In this document: positions 15,350 through 22,902 of the stretch, piece by piece | How the letters are laid out: the number at the start of each line of letters is the position of its first letter | Position numbering within the stretch: the stretch's first letter is position 1 | Origin: an uncultured Pseudomonadota bacterium | GTDB lineage: Bacteria > Myxococcota_A > UBA796 > SXON01 | Direction of reading: 5' to 3' | Length of the DNA stretch: 42,874 nucleotides | Assembly (NCBI GenBank): GCA_903921785.1 | Contig: CAIXRH010000090.1 | Location: 1 to 42,874 of the forward strand | Translations under genes and position numbers: made by a program | The notes under the pieces: model-generated | The model's database searches: none | Told to the model about the DNA's origin: nothing | The model's input: the letters and a program-made list of their open reading frames with translations, nothing else

Positions 15350-16750
15350 ATGGGCATCAGCGTCGGCGGCATCGTCAGCGGGATCGACACCGACAGCATG
15401 GTGTCGAAGCTCGTCTCGGCCGCGCGGGCGCCCCAGGACGTGATGAAGACGCACGTCAAGGAGCAGGAGTCGATCAAGAACGCGTACGCATCGTTGGCCA
15501 CCAAGCTCAATGATCTGCAGACCGCCCTGGAGAAGATCGACACCGCGGAGGAGCTCCGGGCCACCACCGCATCGAGCTCGGACTCGTCGTCCGTAGGCGT
15601 CACCGCCACGGGCTCCGCCATCGCGGGGCGCTACACCGTCACCGTGTCGGCGCTCGCCGAGCGCGCCACAGAGATTTCTTCGGCGTTCGCCGACAAGACC
15701 TCCACCGGAGTCGTCGCCGAAGGCACCCTCACCGTCACCTACGGCGGCACCGCCACCAACCTCACCATCGACTCCACGAATTCGTCGCTGGAGGACGTCG
15801 CCAGCCTCATCAACAAGAGCGTCGCGGGGGTGAGCGCCTACATCATGGACACGGGGGACGCGACCAACCCCTACCGGCTCGTCGTCACCGGAGACGACAC
15901 GGGCGCGGCGAACACCGTGGCCATCGACACCACCGGGCTCACCGGCACCGGCACCGTGCCCACGTTCACGGAGACCTCCACGGCCGCGGACGCCGCGCTC
16001 ACGGTCAACGGGGTGGCCGTGACCAGCGCGTCCAACGAGGTGGACGGCGTGGTCTCGGGGATCACCTTCAGCCTCGAAGACCTCACCACGAGCGCCGCGG
16101 TGGTGACCGTGAGCACCGACACCACGACCACCGTCGCCAACGTCAGCGCCTTTGTGGACGCCTACAATACCGTACGATCCTACATGAACTCGCACCGTGC
16201 CTACAACACGGACGCGGGGATCAAGGGGGAGTTCGTCGGGGAGTCGACCGTGGTGAGCCTCATGCAGTCGCTCCAGGCCACGGTGGGCGACAAGTACGCC
16301 ACCGGCTCGGTCTACAAGACCCTCGCCAGCATCGGCATCGCCACTCAGCAGGACGGAACGTTGGAGCTGGACGAAGACGCGCTCACCGCGGCGCTGGAGG
16401 ACGCGCCGGATGACGTGACCAACCTCTTCGAGACCGACGCGGGCGGCTTCGGCGACGACCTGAAGACCTTGATCGACCGGTACGCCAGCTCCGACTCGGT
16501 GGCGCTCGACGCGACCGGGAAGATCCTCCAGACCGGGGGCATCCTCACCAACCGGCAGGACGCCATCGGCAACAGCATCGACTCCCTCAACAAGGACATC
16601 GATGACTTCGACACCCGGATGGACGCCTACGAGGCGCGTCTGAAGAAACAGTTCTCGGCGATGGAGTCGGCGCTCGGCAAGCTCCAGGACTCCCAGAGCC
16701 AGCTCGCCGCGCTCCTGCCCGACTCCAGCTCCAGCTCGTCCAGCAATTAG
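15350..16750 (+). CDS. fliD: flagellar filament cap protein
   Basis: A 466-residue FliD (HAP2), normal length. The N-terminal ISVGGIVSGIDTDSMVSKLV is a clear FliD_N signature and forms the coiled leg. The middle is Ser/Thr-rich and beta-structured. The C-terminal part (about 400-460) is a heptad-like helix ending in a polyserine tail. FliD caps the growing filament and helps insert flagellin subunits. ATG 15350 is preceded by AGAGGAG. fliS follows after 15 bases, the usual partnership. No flagellin gene lies in the window. Confidence 0.94.
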   Translation: MGISVGGIVSGIDTDSMVSKLVSAARAPQDVMKTHVKEQESIKNAYASLATKLNDLQTALEKIDTAEELRATTASSSDSSSVGVTATGSAIAGRYTVTVSALAERATEISSAFADKTSTGVVAEGTLTVTYGGTATNLTIDSTNSSLEDVASLINKSVAGVSAYIMDTGDATNPYRLVVTGDDTGAANTVAIDTTGLTGTGTVPTFTETSTAADAALTVNGVAVTSASNEVDGVVSGITFSLEDLTTSAAVVTVSTDTTTTVANVSAFVDAYNTVRSYMNSHRAYNTDAGIKGEFVGESTVVSLMQSLQATVGDKYATGSVYKTLASIGIATQQDGTLELDEDALTAALEDAPDDVTNLFETDAGGFGDDLKTLIDRYASSDSVALDATGKILQTGGILTNRQDAIGNSIDSLNKDIDDFDTRMDAYEARLKKQFSAMESALGKLQDSQSQLAALLPDSSSSSSSN

Positions 16751-16765
16751 TAAGGGGGGAACACC

Positions 16766-17182
16766 ATGAAGGGACTCGCGGCCTACCGCTCCAACCGCGT
16801 CTATTCGGCGCCCAACGAGCAGCTCATGGTGATGCTGTTCGAGACCGCCATCCATCGCCTGCAGCGAGCCCGCGAGGCGATGCTGTCCCAGCACCGCGGC
16901 GCGCGGGTGGAGTGGCTCGAAGACCTCGCCTTGGTGCGCTCGATCTACATGGAGCTCCTGGCGGCGCTCGATCCCGAGACCGCCCCCGAGCTGACCCGGA
17001 ACCTCGCGGCGACCTACGCCTGGGTGGTGCGGCGGCTTTCCGAGGTGGGCAAGTCGGGCGATCCCGCGGCCGTCGACAGCCTCATCCGGGTGACCGACAC
17101 CCTCCTCGGCGCCTTCGCCGGCGCGGTGGCCGAGCTCTCCGCGGACCCGGAAGCGCCCGAAGTTCAGGCGGAGGTGGGATGA
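16766..17182 (+). CDS. fliS: flagellar export chaperone FliS
   Basis: A 138-residue helical protein. The N-terminal AYRSNRVYSAPNEQLMVMLFE matches the FliS signature (Y-x-x-x-x-V-x-x-A-x-P-x-x-L-x-x-x-L-F/Y-D/E). FliS binds the flagellin C-terminus and prevents premature polymerisation in the cytoplasm. It has a strong GGGGGGA ribosome binding site, and its stop overlaps the next start (ATGA). Position after fliD supports the call. Confidence 0.88.
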   Translation: MKGLAAYRSNRVYSAPNEQLMVMLFETAIHRLQRAREAMLSQHRGARVEWLEDLALVRSIYMELLAALDPETAPELTRNLAATYAWVVRRLSEVGKSGDPAAVDSLIRVTDTLLGAFAGAVAELSADPEAPEVQAEVG

Positions 17183-17481
17183 ACCTCGATCGCACCATCC
17201 TCGAGCTGGAGGCGCTCCGCGCCAGCTGGGAGCACGGCATGCCCGTGCGCCCCAACGTGCTCGACCGCGAGCTCCACGCCCTGCTCGACCTCGTCCCGGC
17301 CGCCGAACCTGCCGAAGCCGAGCGCGCGCACGACCTCCTCGGTCGGCTCGCTGCCACGCTGCGCGCGGTCCAGGCGCGCAACGTCGATGAGCTCGCCGCC
17401 CTCCCCGCCCGCCGTCGCGCCGTACGCGCGCACGCATGCCTCCAGTCCGACAGCCCCCGCCGCCTCGTCGTGCGGGCCTGA
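17179..17481 (+). CDS. small helical protein, possible FliT-like flagellar chaperone
   Basis: A 100-residue protein whose ATG overlaps the fliS stop (ATGA). It is predicted helical and rich in Leu, Ala, Arg and Glu, without cysteine-rich or membrane features. In fliD-fliS operons this position is commonly taken by FliT, the FliD chaperone, and the size fits. Sequence similarity itself is not evident, so the call rests on position and composition. Confidence 0.5.
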   Translation: MNLDRTILELEALRASWEHGMPVRPNVLDRELHALLDLVPAAEPAEAERAHDLLGRLAATLRAVQARNVDELAALPARRRAVRAHACLQSDSPRRLVVRA

Positions 17482-17488
17482 GGCCCTG

Positions 17489-18109
17489 ATGATCCTCGCT
17501 TTGATCCACACCGCCGCCGCTGCCACCGCGGCCGCGCCCGTCACCCACCTCGCCCTCGGGATCGCCGGGAGCGGGGAGTCGGTGCTCCAGGACGGCCTGG
17601 TGCAACGTTACCCGTCGCTCGGCCGGAGCTTCTCCGGGGAGGTGCGGATCAGCGCCGAGCTTCCCTGGCCGGTTGAGGTGGGGTTGGAGGCGGGGTATCG
17701 CCGGGTGGACGGCACCACCACCACCGACACGACCTCGTGGATCTGGTACGCCCCGGTGAGCCTCGTGGTGTCGGGGCGGCTCGACGCGGGGCCGGTCGCG
17801 CTGCTCGGCGGCGTCGGCCCGAGCCTCGTGGCGTGGCAGGAGCAGGGGAGCGAAGCGGCGGTGGCCGGTCGCCAGGACTGGGGCGCCCGCTGGGGCGTCG
17901 TCGCCGAAGCGACGCTCCGGTACCACGTGCCCTGGCTGCCCCCGTCCGTCGGTGGGGTGCGCTCTGCCGCGCTCGACGTCTTCCTCTCCGGCGGCGCCCG
18001 CTTCTCCGACGTCGCGGACTCCGCGGCGGCCCAGACCTGCCACGGCGACACCTGCGGTTTTGACTGGTCCGCGATGCGCCTCTCCGGCGGTGTGCTCTTC
18101 CGACTCTGA
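17489..18109 (+). CDS. predicted outer-membrane beta-barrel protein
   Basis: A 206-residue protein with a signal peptide lacking Lys and Arg (MILALIHTAAAATAAA). The mature part alternates hydrophobic and polar residues, with strands such as VEVGLEAGYRRV and YAPVSLVVSGRL, and ends in a terminal aromatic/hydrophobic motif (GGVLFRL) consistent with an outer-membrane barrel. Two cysteines lie close together near the end (QTCHGDTC). The stop overlaps the TPR gene start (TGATG), so it is in the flagellar-region operon. No named family. Confidence 0.6.
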   Translation: MILALIHTAAAATAAAPVTHLALGIAGSGESVLQDGLVQRYPSLGRSFSGEVRISAELPWPVEVGLEAGYRRVDGTTTTDTTSWIWYAPVSLVVSGRLDAGPVALLGGVGPSLVAWQEQGSEAAVAGRQDWGARWGVVAEATLRYHVPWLPPSVGGVRSAALDVFLSGGARFSDVADSAAAQTCHGDTCGFDWSAMRLSGGVLFRL

Positions 18110-20253
18110 TGTTCCCCTTCTTCGCCACCGTCGCCCTCGCCGCTCCGTTGGAGCTCACGCCCACGCCGGGCGCGCGGCTGGAGGTGCTGCCGGCGATGGT
18201 GACCGACCGGGTGGACGTGCTCGTGCACGACAACACCGCGGACCTCCACGAGCAGGTGCGCTGGCCCCTTGGCGACGGCCTCCGCCGCGCCCGCGCGCTC
18301 AACCTCGGCGGCGACTGGATCCTCTCCATCGAGCTGAGCGACCCGACGCTGGGCGTCACCGCGGCGCCGACCGCGACGGGGTGGGAGCTCACGCTCGGGC
18401 CGCGGCCGCCGGAGGACACCCCGGTCTACGGGCCGGTGGACCTCGTCGGCGCCCTCGCCGGGAACGTCGACACCCACGCCTGCTCCGCGCCGAAGCTGCC
18501 GGTGGTGCCGCTCTCCGGCCCCGACGCCCCGTTCGCGGACGACGCGCTCGGTCCGCCGCCGCGGATGCCGACCTGGGCCCCGATGGAGCCGGCCGTCGTC
18601 GGGTGGGGGGAGCTCGCGGACACCTGGCAGCTACGGGCGCGGCCGGGCGCGAACCTCGCGGTCACGGACTACCGGATCGCCGCGCAGCTCCGCGACCTTG
18701 GGCAGGTCCGCGAAGCCGCGTACTACTTCGCCCGTGCCCGCGCCGAGGGCGCGCCGCCCGAAGCCGGGTTCCAGGAAGCACGCGCCCGATTGGCGGTGCG
18801 CCAATGGGAGGGCGCCGCCGCCGCTGCCCGCGATGCCGCCGCGAAGGGGGGCGCCCCCGAGGTGGCCCTGGAGGTCGTGGCCCTCGCGGCCCATCACACC
18901 GCCGATCCCGCGGCCCTCGGCTACGCCCGGGCGCTCGCCGCGGCGTCCGTCGACCCGGAGGCGCAGCTTGTCGCGGCCAGCCTCCTCGTGGACGGCGGCT
19001 GCGCGGGCGAGGCGGTGCCGCTGCTCCGCGGGCTCGTGCGGCAGACCGAAGGCCCCACTCGCGAGTTGGCTCGCCTGTTCCTCGGCGACGGTCACCTTGC
19101 CCGCGGCGATGTGGACGCCGCCGCGCGCGCCTACGCCAGCGCCCAGCCCGGCGAGCTGCCGCTGGACGCCCAGCGGGTCCTGCGCGGCCGCTCCCGCCTC
19201 CTCGCCCTGCTCGCGGACCCGCCCGCGCGGTGGGGCGCCGCCCTCCCGGACCTCGAACGGGCGGCGGACCTGCCCGGCCCCGGGGGCCTGGAGTCGCTCT
19301 ACGAGGTGGCGCAGGTGCGCGCCCACCTCGGCCTCGGGGAAGAGAGCCTCGACGCGTACGCCCGGCTGGTCCGGCGGGCGCCGTCGCTCGGCCTGGGCCA
19401 CGTCGGCGCGGAGCTGACGGCGGCGTGGAAGGAGCGCTCCGCGGCGCTGATCGCCGAACATCACGTGGTGGAGGCGCTGGCGCTGCACCGGGGGGCGTGG
19501 ACGCCTGCGCTGGCCGTCCACCTCGCGGACCCGGGACCGCTCCGGCAGATCGCGGAGGGCTACGCCGAAGCGGGGCTGCCCGGCCGCGCGTTGGAGACCT
19601 GGCAGGCCGTGGCGGACCTCGAACGCCGCGATCACCTCGACGGCCGGGAGACGGTGCGTCAGCTCGCGCGGCTCTACGCGGCCACCGGCGACCACGCCGA
19701 CGCGCTCGACGCCATCGGCTGGCTCCGCAAGCAGAAGTCCACCCGGGACGAAGCCGAGGCCCTCGACATCCTCGAGGGGGACGCCGCTTTGCAGGCGGGC
19801 GACCGCGTGCGTGCCCGCGCCGTGTGGGAGCACGCGAAGGCGTCCAAGACCGCCGGGGTGTACGCGCGCGCCCGGATCGGCCTGCTCGACGCCGACGCGG
19901 GGGACTGCGTCGCGGCGCTGCCCTCGCTCGACGAGGCCACGGCCGCCGCGCCGCTCGCGGGCGTCGATGACCGCATCGTCCACGAAGCCCGGCTTCGTTG
20001 TTACATCGCCACCGGCCGCGGCGCCGACGCCACCACCGAGGCGGTCGCGACGGCGGGGCTCGCCGGCGATGATCGCGAGCGGGACTGGACCACCTGGCGC
20101 GCCCGGCGCATGGACGTGGACGGCGCCACGCCGCCCCGGCCCCTGCTCGCGGACGCCGCCGCCGCCAGCGCAGGAATCTGGGGCGACCTCGCCCGGGAAG
20201 AGGCCGCCCACCGGACCTTCGTCGATCAGCTCGCCGCCCGGAGGCGCCCATGA
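18109..20253 (+). CDS. exported TPR-rich protein
   Basis: A 714-residue protein. A very short signal peptide without basic residues (MFPFFATVALA) is followed by a beta-rich part to about 190. The remainder, from about 180, is a long series of degenerate TPR-like helical hairpins, with units such as YYFARARAEGA, AYAGAGLP-type turns and LARLYAATGDHADAL. It is probably periplasmic. It sits between the outer-membrane protein and the HDOD protein with overlapping starts and stops, so all three are translationally coupled. Its role could be linked to motility or envelope assembly, but no specific function is visible. Confidence 0.7.
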   Translation: MFPFFATVALAAPLELTPTPGARLEVLPAMVTDRVDVLVHDNTADLHEQVRWPLGDGLRRARALNLGGDWILSIELSDPTLGVTAAPTATGWELTLGPRPPEDTPVYGPVDLVGALAGNVDTHACSAPKLPVVPLSGPDAPFADDALGPPPRMPTWAPMEPAVVGWGELADTWQLRARPGANLAVTDYRIAAQLRDLGQVREAAYYFARARAEGAPPEAGFQEARARLAVRQWEGAAAAARDAAAKGGAPEVALEVVALAAHHTADPAALGYARALAAASVDPEAQLVAASLLVDGGCAGEAVPLLRGLVRQTEGPTRELARLFLGDGHLARGDVDAAARAYASAQPGELPLDAQRVLRGRSRLLALLADPPARWGAALPDLERAADLPGPGGLESLYEVAQVRAHLGLGEESLDAYARLVRRAPSLGLGHVGAELTAAWKERSAALIAEHHVVEALALHRGAWTPALAVHLADPGPLRQIAEGYAEAGLPGRALETWQAVADLERRDHLDGRETVRQLARLYAATGDHADALDAIGWLRKQKSTRDEAEALDILEGDAALQAGDRVRARAVWEHAKASKTAGVYARARIGLLDADAGDCVAALPSLDEATAAAPLAGVDDRIVHEARLRCYIATGRGADATTEAVATAGLAGDDRERDWTTWRARRMDVDGATPPRPLLADAAAASAGIWGDLAREEAAHRTFVDQLAARRRP

Positions 20254-21206
20254 CTCCCGCCCACGCCCGCCCCGATCACGGGCGAGGCACCATCTCCATC
20301 GTGGACGGCGACGACGCCGCGCCCGAAGGGAGCGAAACCCTGCTGAACCTAGCCAAGACGGGGGTGATCGAGCTGCCGGTGCAGCCCGCCGCGGCCGCCG
20401 AGGTGATGCGCCTCTGCCAGATGGCGAACCTGCCGTTCGAGCGGATGGCGGGGACCATCGTGCAGGAGCCCGCGCTCGCGGCGCGGGTGCTGCAACTGGC
20501 AAACTCCGCCTTCTACGGGAGCGGGCGCCCGGTGGCGAACATCCAGCACGCGCTGATGCGCGTGGGGGAGCGTGGCCTGCGGTCCGTGCTCCTCGGGGCC
20601 GCCGCGGGGCGGGTGATGAGCGTACGCGGTCACCCGGAGCTCACTCGGGCCCTGCAGGTGCGCTCCGTGGGCGCGGCCCTGGGCGCGGAGGCGATCCTCC
20701 GGCGCCTCGGGAACCCTCGGGATGACGCGTTCGCGGCGGGCTTGCTCCATGATCTCGGGTGGAGCATCGGGGTCGGCCTCGCCACGCGCTACCGGGACAA
20801 GCTGCCCGCCATCTGGGCGGAGAAGCCCACGGCGATGTTGACCGCGGTCGACGCCGTGCACGCCGAGCTCGGCGCGCTCGTGACCGCCCAATGGCGCTTC
20901 CCGCCGTCGCTGAGCGCCGCGATCCGCTGGCATCACGACCCGAGCGCGGCGGTGGTGGGGGCGCCGATCGCCTTCGCGGTGACCGGGGCGATTCGCCTGC
21001 TCGATCGCCTCGGCGTCTGCCCTGAGGCCCCGCCGAGCGACGACCGAGATCCGATCCTCACGCGCATCGGCCTCAGCGCCGAGGACAACCTCGAGGTACG
21101 CCGAGAAATCTGGACCGAGCTGGAGCGCCTGCAGCTGGTGCGGGAGCGCCGGCGGGCCGACGTTCCGGTCCGGGCCGACCGCCGGAAGCTCCGCAAGGCC
21201 GGCTAG
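20250..21206 (+). CDS. HDOD-domain signalling protein
   Basis: A 318-residue protein. The HDOD domain covers about 35-260: IELPVQPAAAAEVMRL at the start, then EPALAARVLQLANSAFYG, IQHALMRVGERGLRSVLL and the degenerate HD region AAGLLHDLGWSIG. HDOD proteins lack phosphodiesterase activity and act as regulators of motility, biofilm or signal output. The ATG overlaps the TPR gene stop (ATGA). It precedes flgB by 231 bases, so a role in motility control is plausible. Confidence 0.88.
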   Translation: MTPAHARPDHGRGTISIVDGDDAAPEGSETLLNLAKTGVIELPVQPAAAAEVMRLCQMANLPFERMAGTIVQEPALAARVLQLANSAFYGSGRPVANIQHALMRVGERGLRSVLLGAAAGRVMSVRGHPELTRALQVRSVGAALGAEAILRRLGNPRDDAFAAGLLHDLGWSIGVGLATRYRDKLPAIWAEKPTAMLTAVDAVHAELGALVTAQWRFPPSLSAAIRWHHDPSAAVVGAPIAFAVTGAIRLLDRLGVCPEAPPSDDRDPILTRIGLSAEDNLEVRREIWTELERLQLVRERRRADVPVRADRRKLRKAG

Positions 21207-21313
21207 GCCGCGTCGGCGGCGTCGGCCCGGGTCCGCACGACCTCGGGCGACCGGGAGGGAGCAGACTGGGCGCCTGACGTGGCTTGCCCGTGCCAAAAAT
21301 GTTGGTCGTTCCC

Positions 21314-21362
21314 CCTCCCGGCCCGGCTCCACCGTCGCGAGCCAGGACCGGCGTCGGCGGCT
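21314..21362. repeat. dispersed intergenic repeat, copy 1
   Basis: The first 32 bases (21314-21345) match 34102-34133 with one mismatch; similarity continues weakly for about 15 more bases. Both copies are intergenic, 13 kb apart. Function unknown. Confidence 0.55.
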
Positions 21363-21437
21363 CGCCGTGGGAAAAGTGATCGGCGAGCCTCAACTTCTGG
21401 CGAGGGTGACCGAAGCGGGATCCGGGAGGCGAAGGCC

Positions 21438-21827
21438 ATGGGATCCGGCATCCAGTTGTTCGACGGCATGTACCGAGGGATGGGCGACGCGCTCGACCTC
21501 GCGCAGGCGCGTCAGCAGCTCACCGCGTCCAACCTGTCCAACGTCGACACTCCCGGGTACCTCGCGAAAGAAGTCCCGTTCCGGGAGCTGCTCGGCGAAT
21601 TCATGCAGAAGGCCAAGGACGGCGAGCCGGCCGACGTGATCGGTCGGGTGGAGGACTCGATCTCCGAGCTCCCCGCGCCCGACTTCGCCTTGGATGGCAA
21701 CTCGGTGGACGTGGAGCGTGAGGGCGTGCTGATGGAACAGAACAAGCTGTTCTACAACGCCGTGGCGGGCGGCATCGGCCGTCGCCTCGCGCTCCTGCGC
21801 TTCGCCGCCAGCGACGGGAAGGCGTGA
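21438..21827 (+). CDS. flgB: flagellar basal-body rod protein FlgB
   Basis: A 129-residue rod protein. The conserved QARQQLTASNLSNVDTPGYLAK near residues 23-44 is the flagellar rod N-terminal signature, and the C-terminal part has VDVEREGVLMEQNKLFYNA. FlgB forms the proximal rod in the periplasm. ATG 21438 follows a strong GGGAGG ribosome binding site. The stop overlaps flgC (TGATG). No convincing flagellar promoter was found in the 231-base upstream gap. Confidence 0.94.
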   Translation: MGSGIQLFDGMYRGMGDALDLAQARQQLTASNLSNVDTPGYLAKEVPFRELLGEFMQKAKDGEPADVIGRVEDSISELPAPDFALDGNSVDVEREGVLMEQNKLFYNAVAGGIGRRLALLRFAASDGKA

Positions 21828-22252
21828 TGGCTGACTTCTTCGACAGTTTTGCGATCGCTTCGAGCGGCATGGGCGCCGAGCGGCTGCGGCTCACCACCAT
21901 CGCCGCGAACATGGCCAACGCGCGCACCACGCGCACCCCCACCGGCGGCCCCTACCAGCGTGAAGTGCCGCTCTTCGCTTCCGAAGCGCTCGATCCGTTC
22001 GGCGACGCGCTCCAGGCGGCCTCGAGCAAGGTGGTGGTGCAGGGCGTGAGCAAGGACCCCGCGCCGCCGGTGCGGGTCTACGACCCCACCCACCCCGACG
22101 CCGACGGGCAGGGTTTTGTCTCCTACCCGGACATCAACGTCATGGAGGAGATGGTCGACCTGATGACGGCGCAGCGCGCCTACGACGCCAACGCCAACGT
22201 GGTCGAGGCCACCCGCGACATGGCCATGACCGCGCTGGGGATCGGGAAGTAG
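21827..22252 (+). CDS. flgC: flagellar basal-body rod protein FlgC
   Basis: A 141-residue rod protein. The N-terminal FAIASSGMGAERLRLTTIAANMANA and C-terminal NVMEEMVDLMTAQRAYDANANV are the family signatures. It is typical FlgC length and forms the proximal rod with FlgB. Start ATG overlaps the flgB stop by one base (TGATG); fliE starts three bases after the flgC stop. Confidence 0.95.
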   Translation: MADFFDSFAIASSGMGAERLRLTTIAANMANARTTRTPTGGPYQREVPLFASEALDPFGDALQAASSKVVVQGVSKDPAPPVRVYDPTHPDADGQGFVSYPDINVMEEMVDLMTAQRAYDANANVVEATRDMAMTALGIGK

Positions 22253-22255
22253 GCC

Positions 22256-22582
22256 ATGATCACCGCCATTCCTCCGTCTCTGTCGACCTACACCGGCATG
22301 GAGACGCCGGCGGCCACCCGCGGGAAAGCCGGGGTGGGCGGCGCCGACGGGGTACACGGCACGGCCGACTTCGGCGGCACGTTGCAGGACGCGGTGAAGG
22401 CGGTGGAAGCCCACCAGGCCGCGGGGGACGAAGCGGCGTTCCAGGTCGCGTCCGGGCAGAACCAGAACTACCACGAGATGATGATCGCCCTGGAAGAGGC
22501 GAACATCTCCCTGCGGGCGATGGGCAGCGTGCGCGACAAGTTCGTCGAGGCGTACCAGGCGATCTGGAACATGCCGGTGTGA
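22256..22582 (+). CDS. fliE: flagellar hook-basal body complex protein FliE
   Basis: A 108-residue protein. The C-terminal half carries the FliE pattern, with HEMMIALEEANISLRAMGSVR and KFVEAYQAIWNMPV. FliE links the MS ring to the rod. The gene starts three bases after flgC. The usual next gene, fliF, is absent: the operon stops here and 320 bases of non-coding DNA follow. Confidence 0.92.
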   Translation: MITAIPPSLSTYTGMETPAATRGKAGVGGADGVHGTADFGGTLQDAVKAVEAHQAAGDEAAFQVASGQNQNYHEMMIALEEANISLRAMGSVRDKFVEAYQAIWNMPV

Positions 22583-22902
22583 TTCGGCCCGGATGGGCAT
22601 GGAGCGAGCCCGCGCAGCAAGCCCTCGCGGGATTCACGGCGTCGAGGGTGAACCTCGTCGTTTTTCGCCGACGACCCACGGGGCGCTGACGGGGCGGGTG
22701 ACGCCGTTGGCGGTGGGCCGAGCTTGCCGAGGGCCCGCCGTCAGCGGCGGCAGGACCCAGGGGCAACGCTCCTCTTCGCCGCGTCCAGGCGCGATGGGCG
22801 CTCGACGACGTGGATCCCGCCCTTCCGGGCGCCGCGTCTTGCCGGGCGAGCGGTGATCAGGGCCGGGCCTGTGAGTCCGCGCCACCGGGGTATTCTCCGC
22901 CG
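22583..22902. other. non-coding gap after fliE
   Basis: No gene with support was found in these 320 bases. It contains short inverted sequences (for example TCGTCG and CGACGA flanking a T-rich loop near 22655-22675) that might form a weak terminator for the flgBC-fliE operon, and the promoter hexamer of the next gene at its right end. Confidence 0.45.
22891..22896 (+). promoter_or_regulatory. candidate leaderless -10 element (TATTCT) of the second MopE/FG-GAP gene
   Basis: TATTCT is followed by exactly six bases (CCGCCG) and the ATG at 22903. The expected transcription start is the A of the ATG, and no Shine-Dalgarno is present. Confidence 0.5.

Noticed and set aside
15203-18043. Very long minus-strand frame opposite fliD and fliS
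   Set aside because: Shadow of the flagellar genes; Gly/Arg/Val/Asp-biased with no motif.
21280-21300. sigma-54 promoter for flgB (TGGCTTGCCCGTGCC)
   Set aside because: The GG to GC spacing is one base short and the -24 element does not match, so it was not called.
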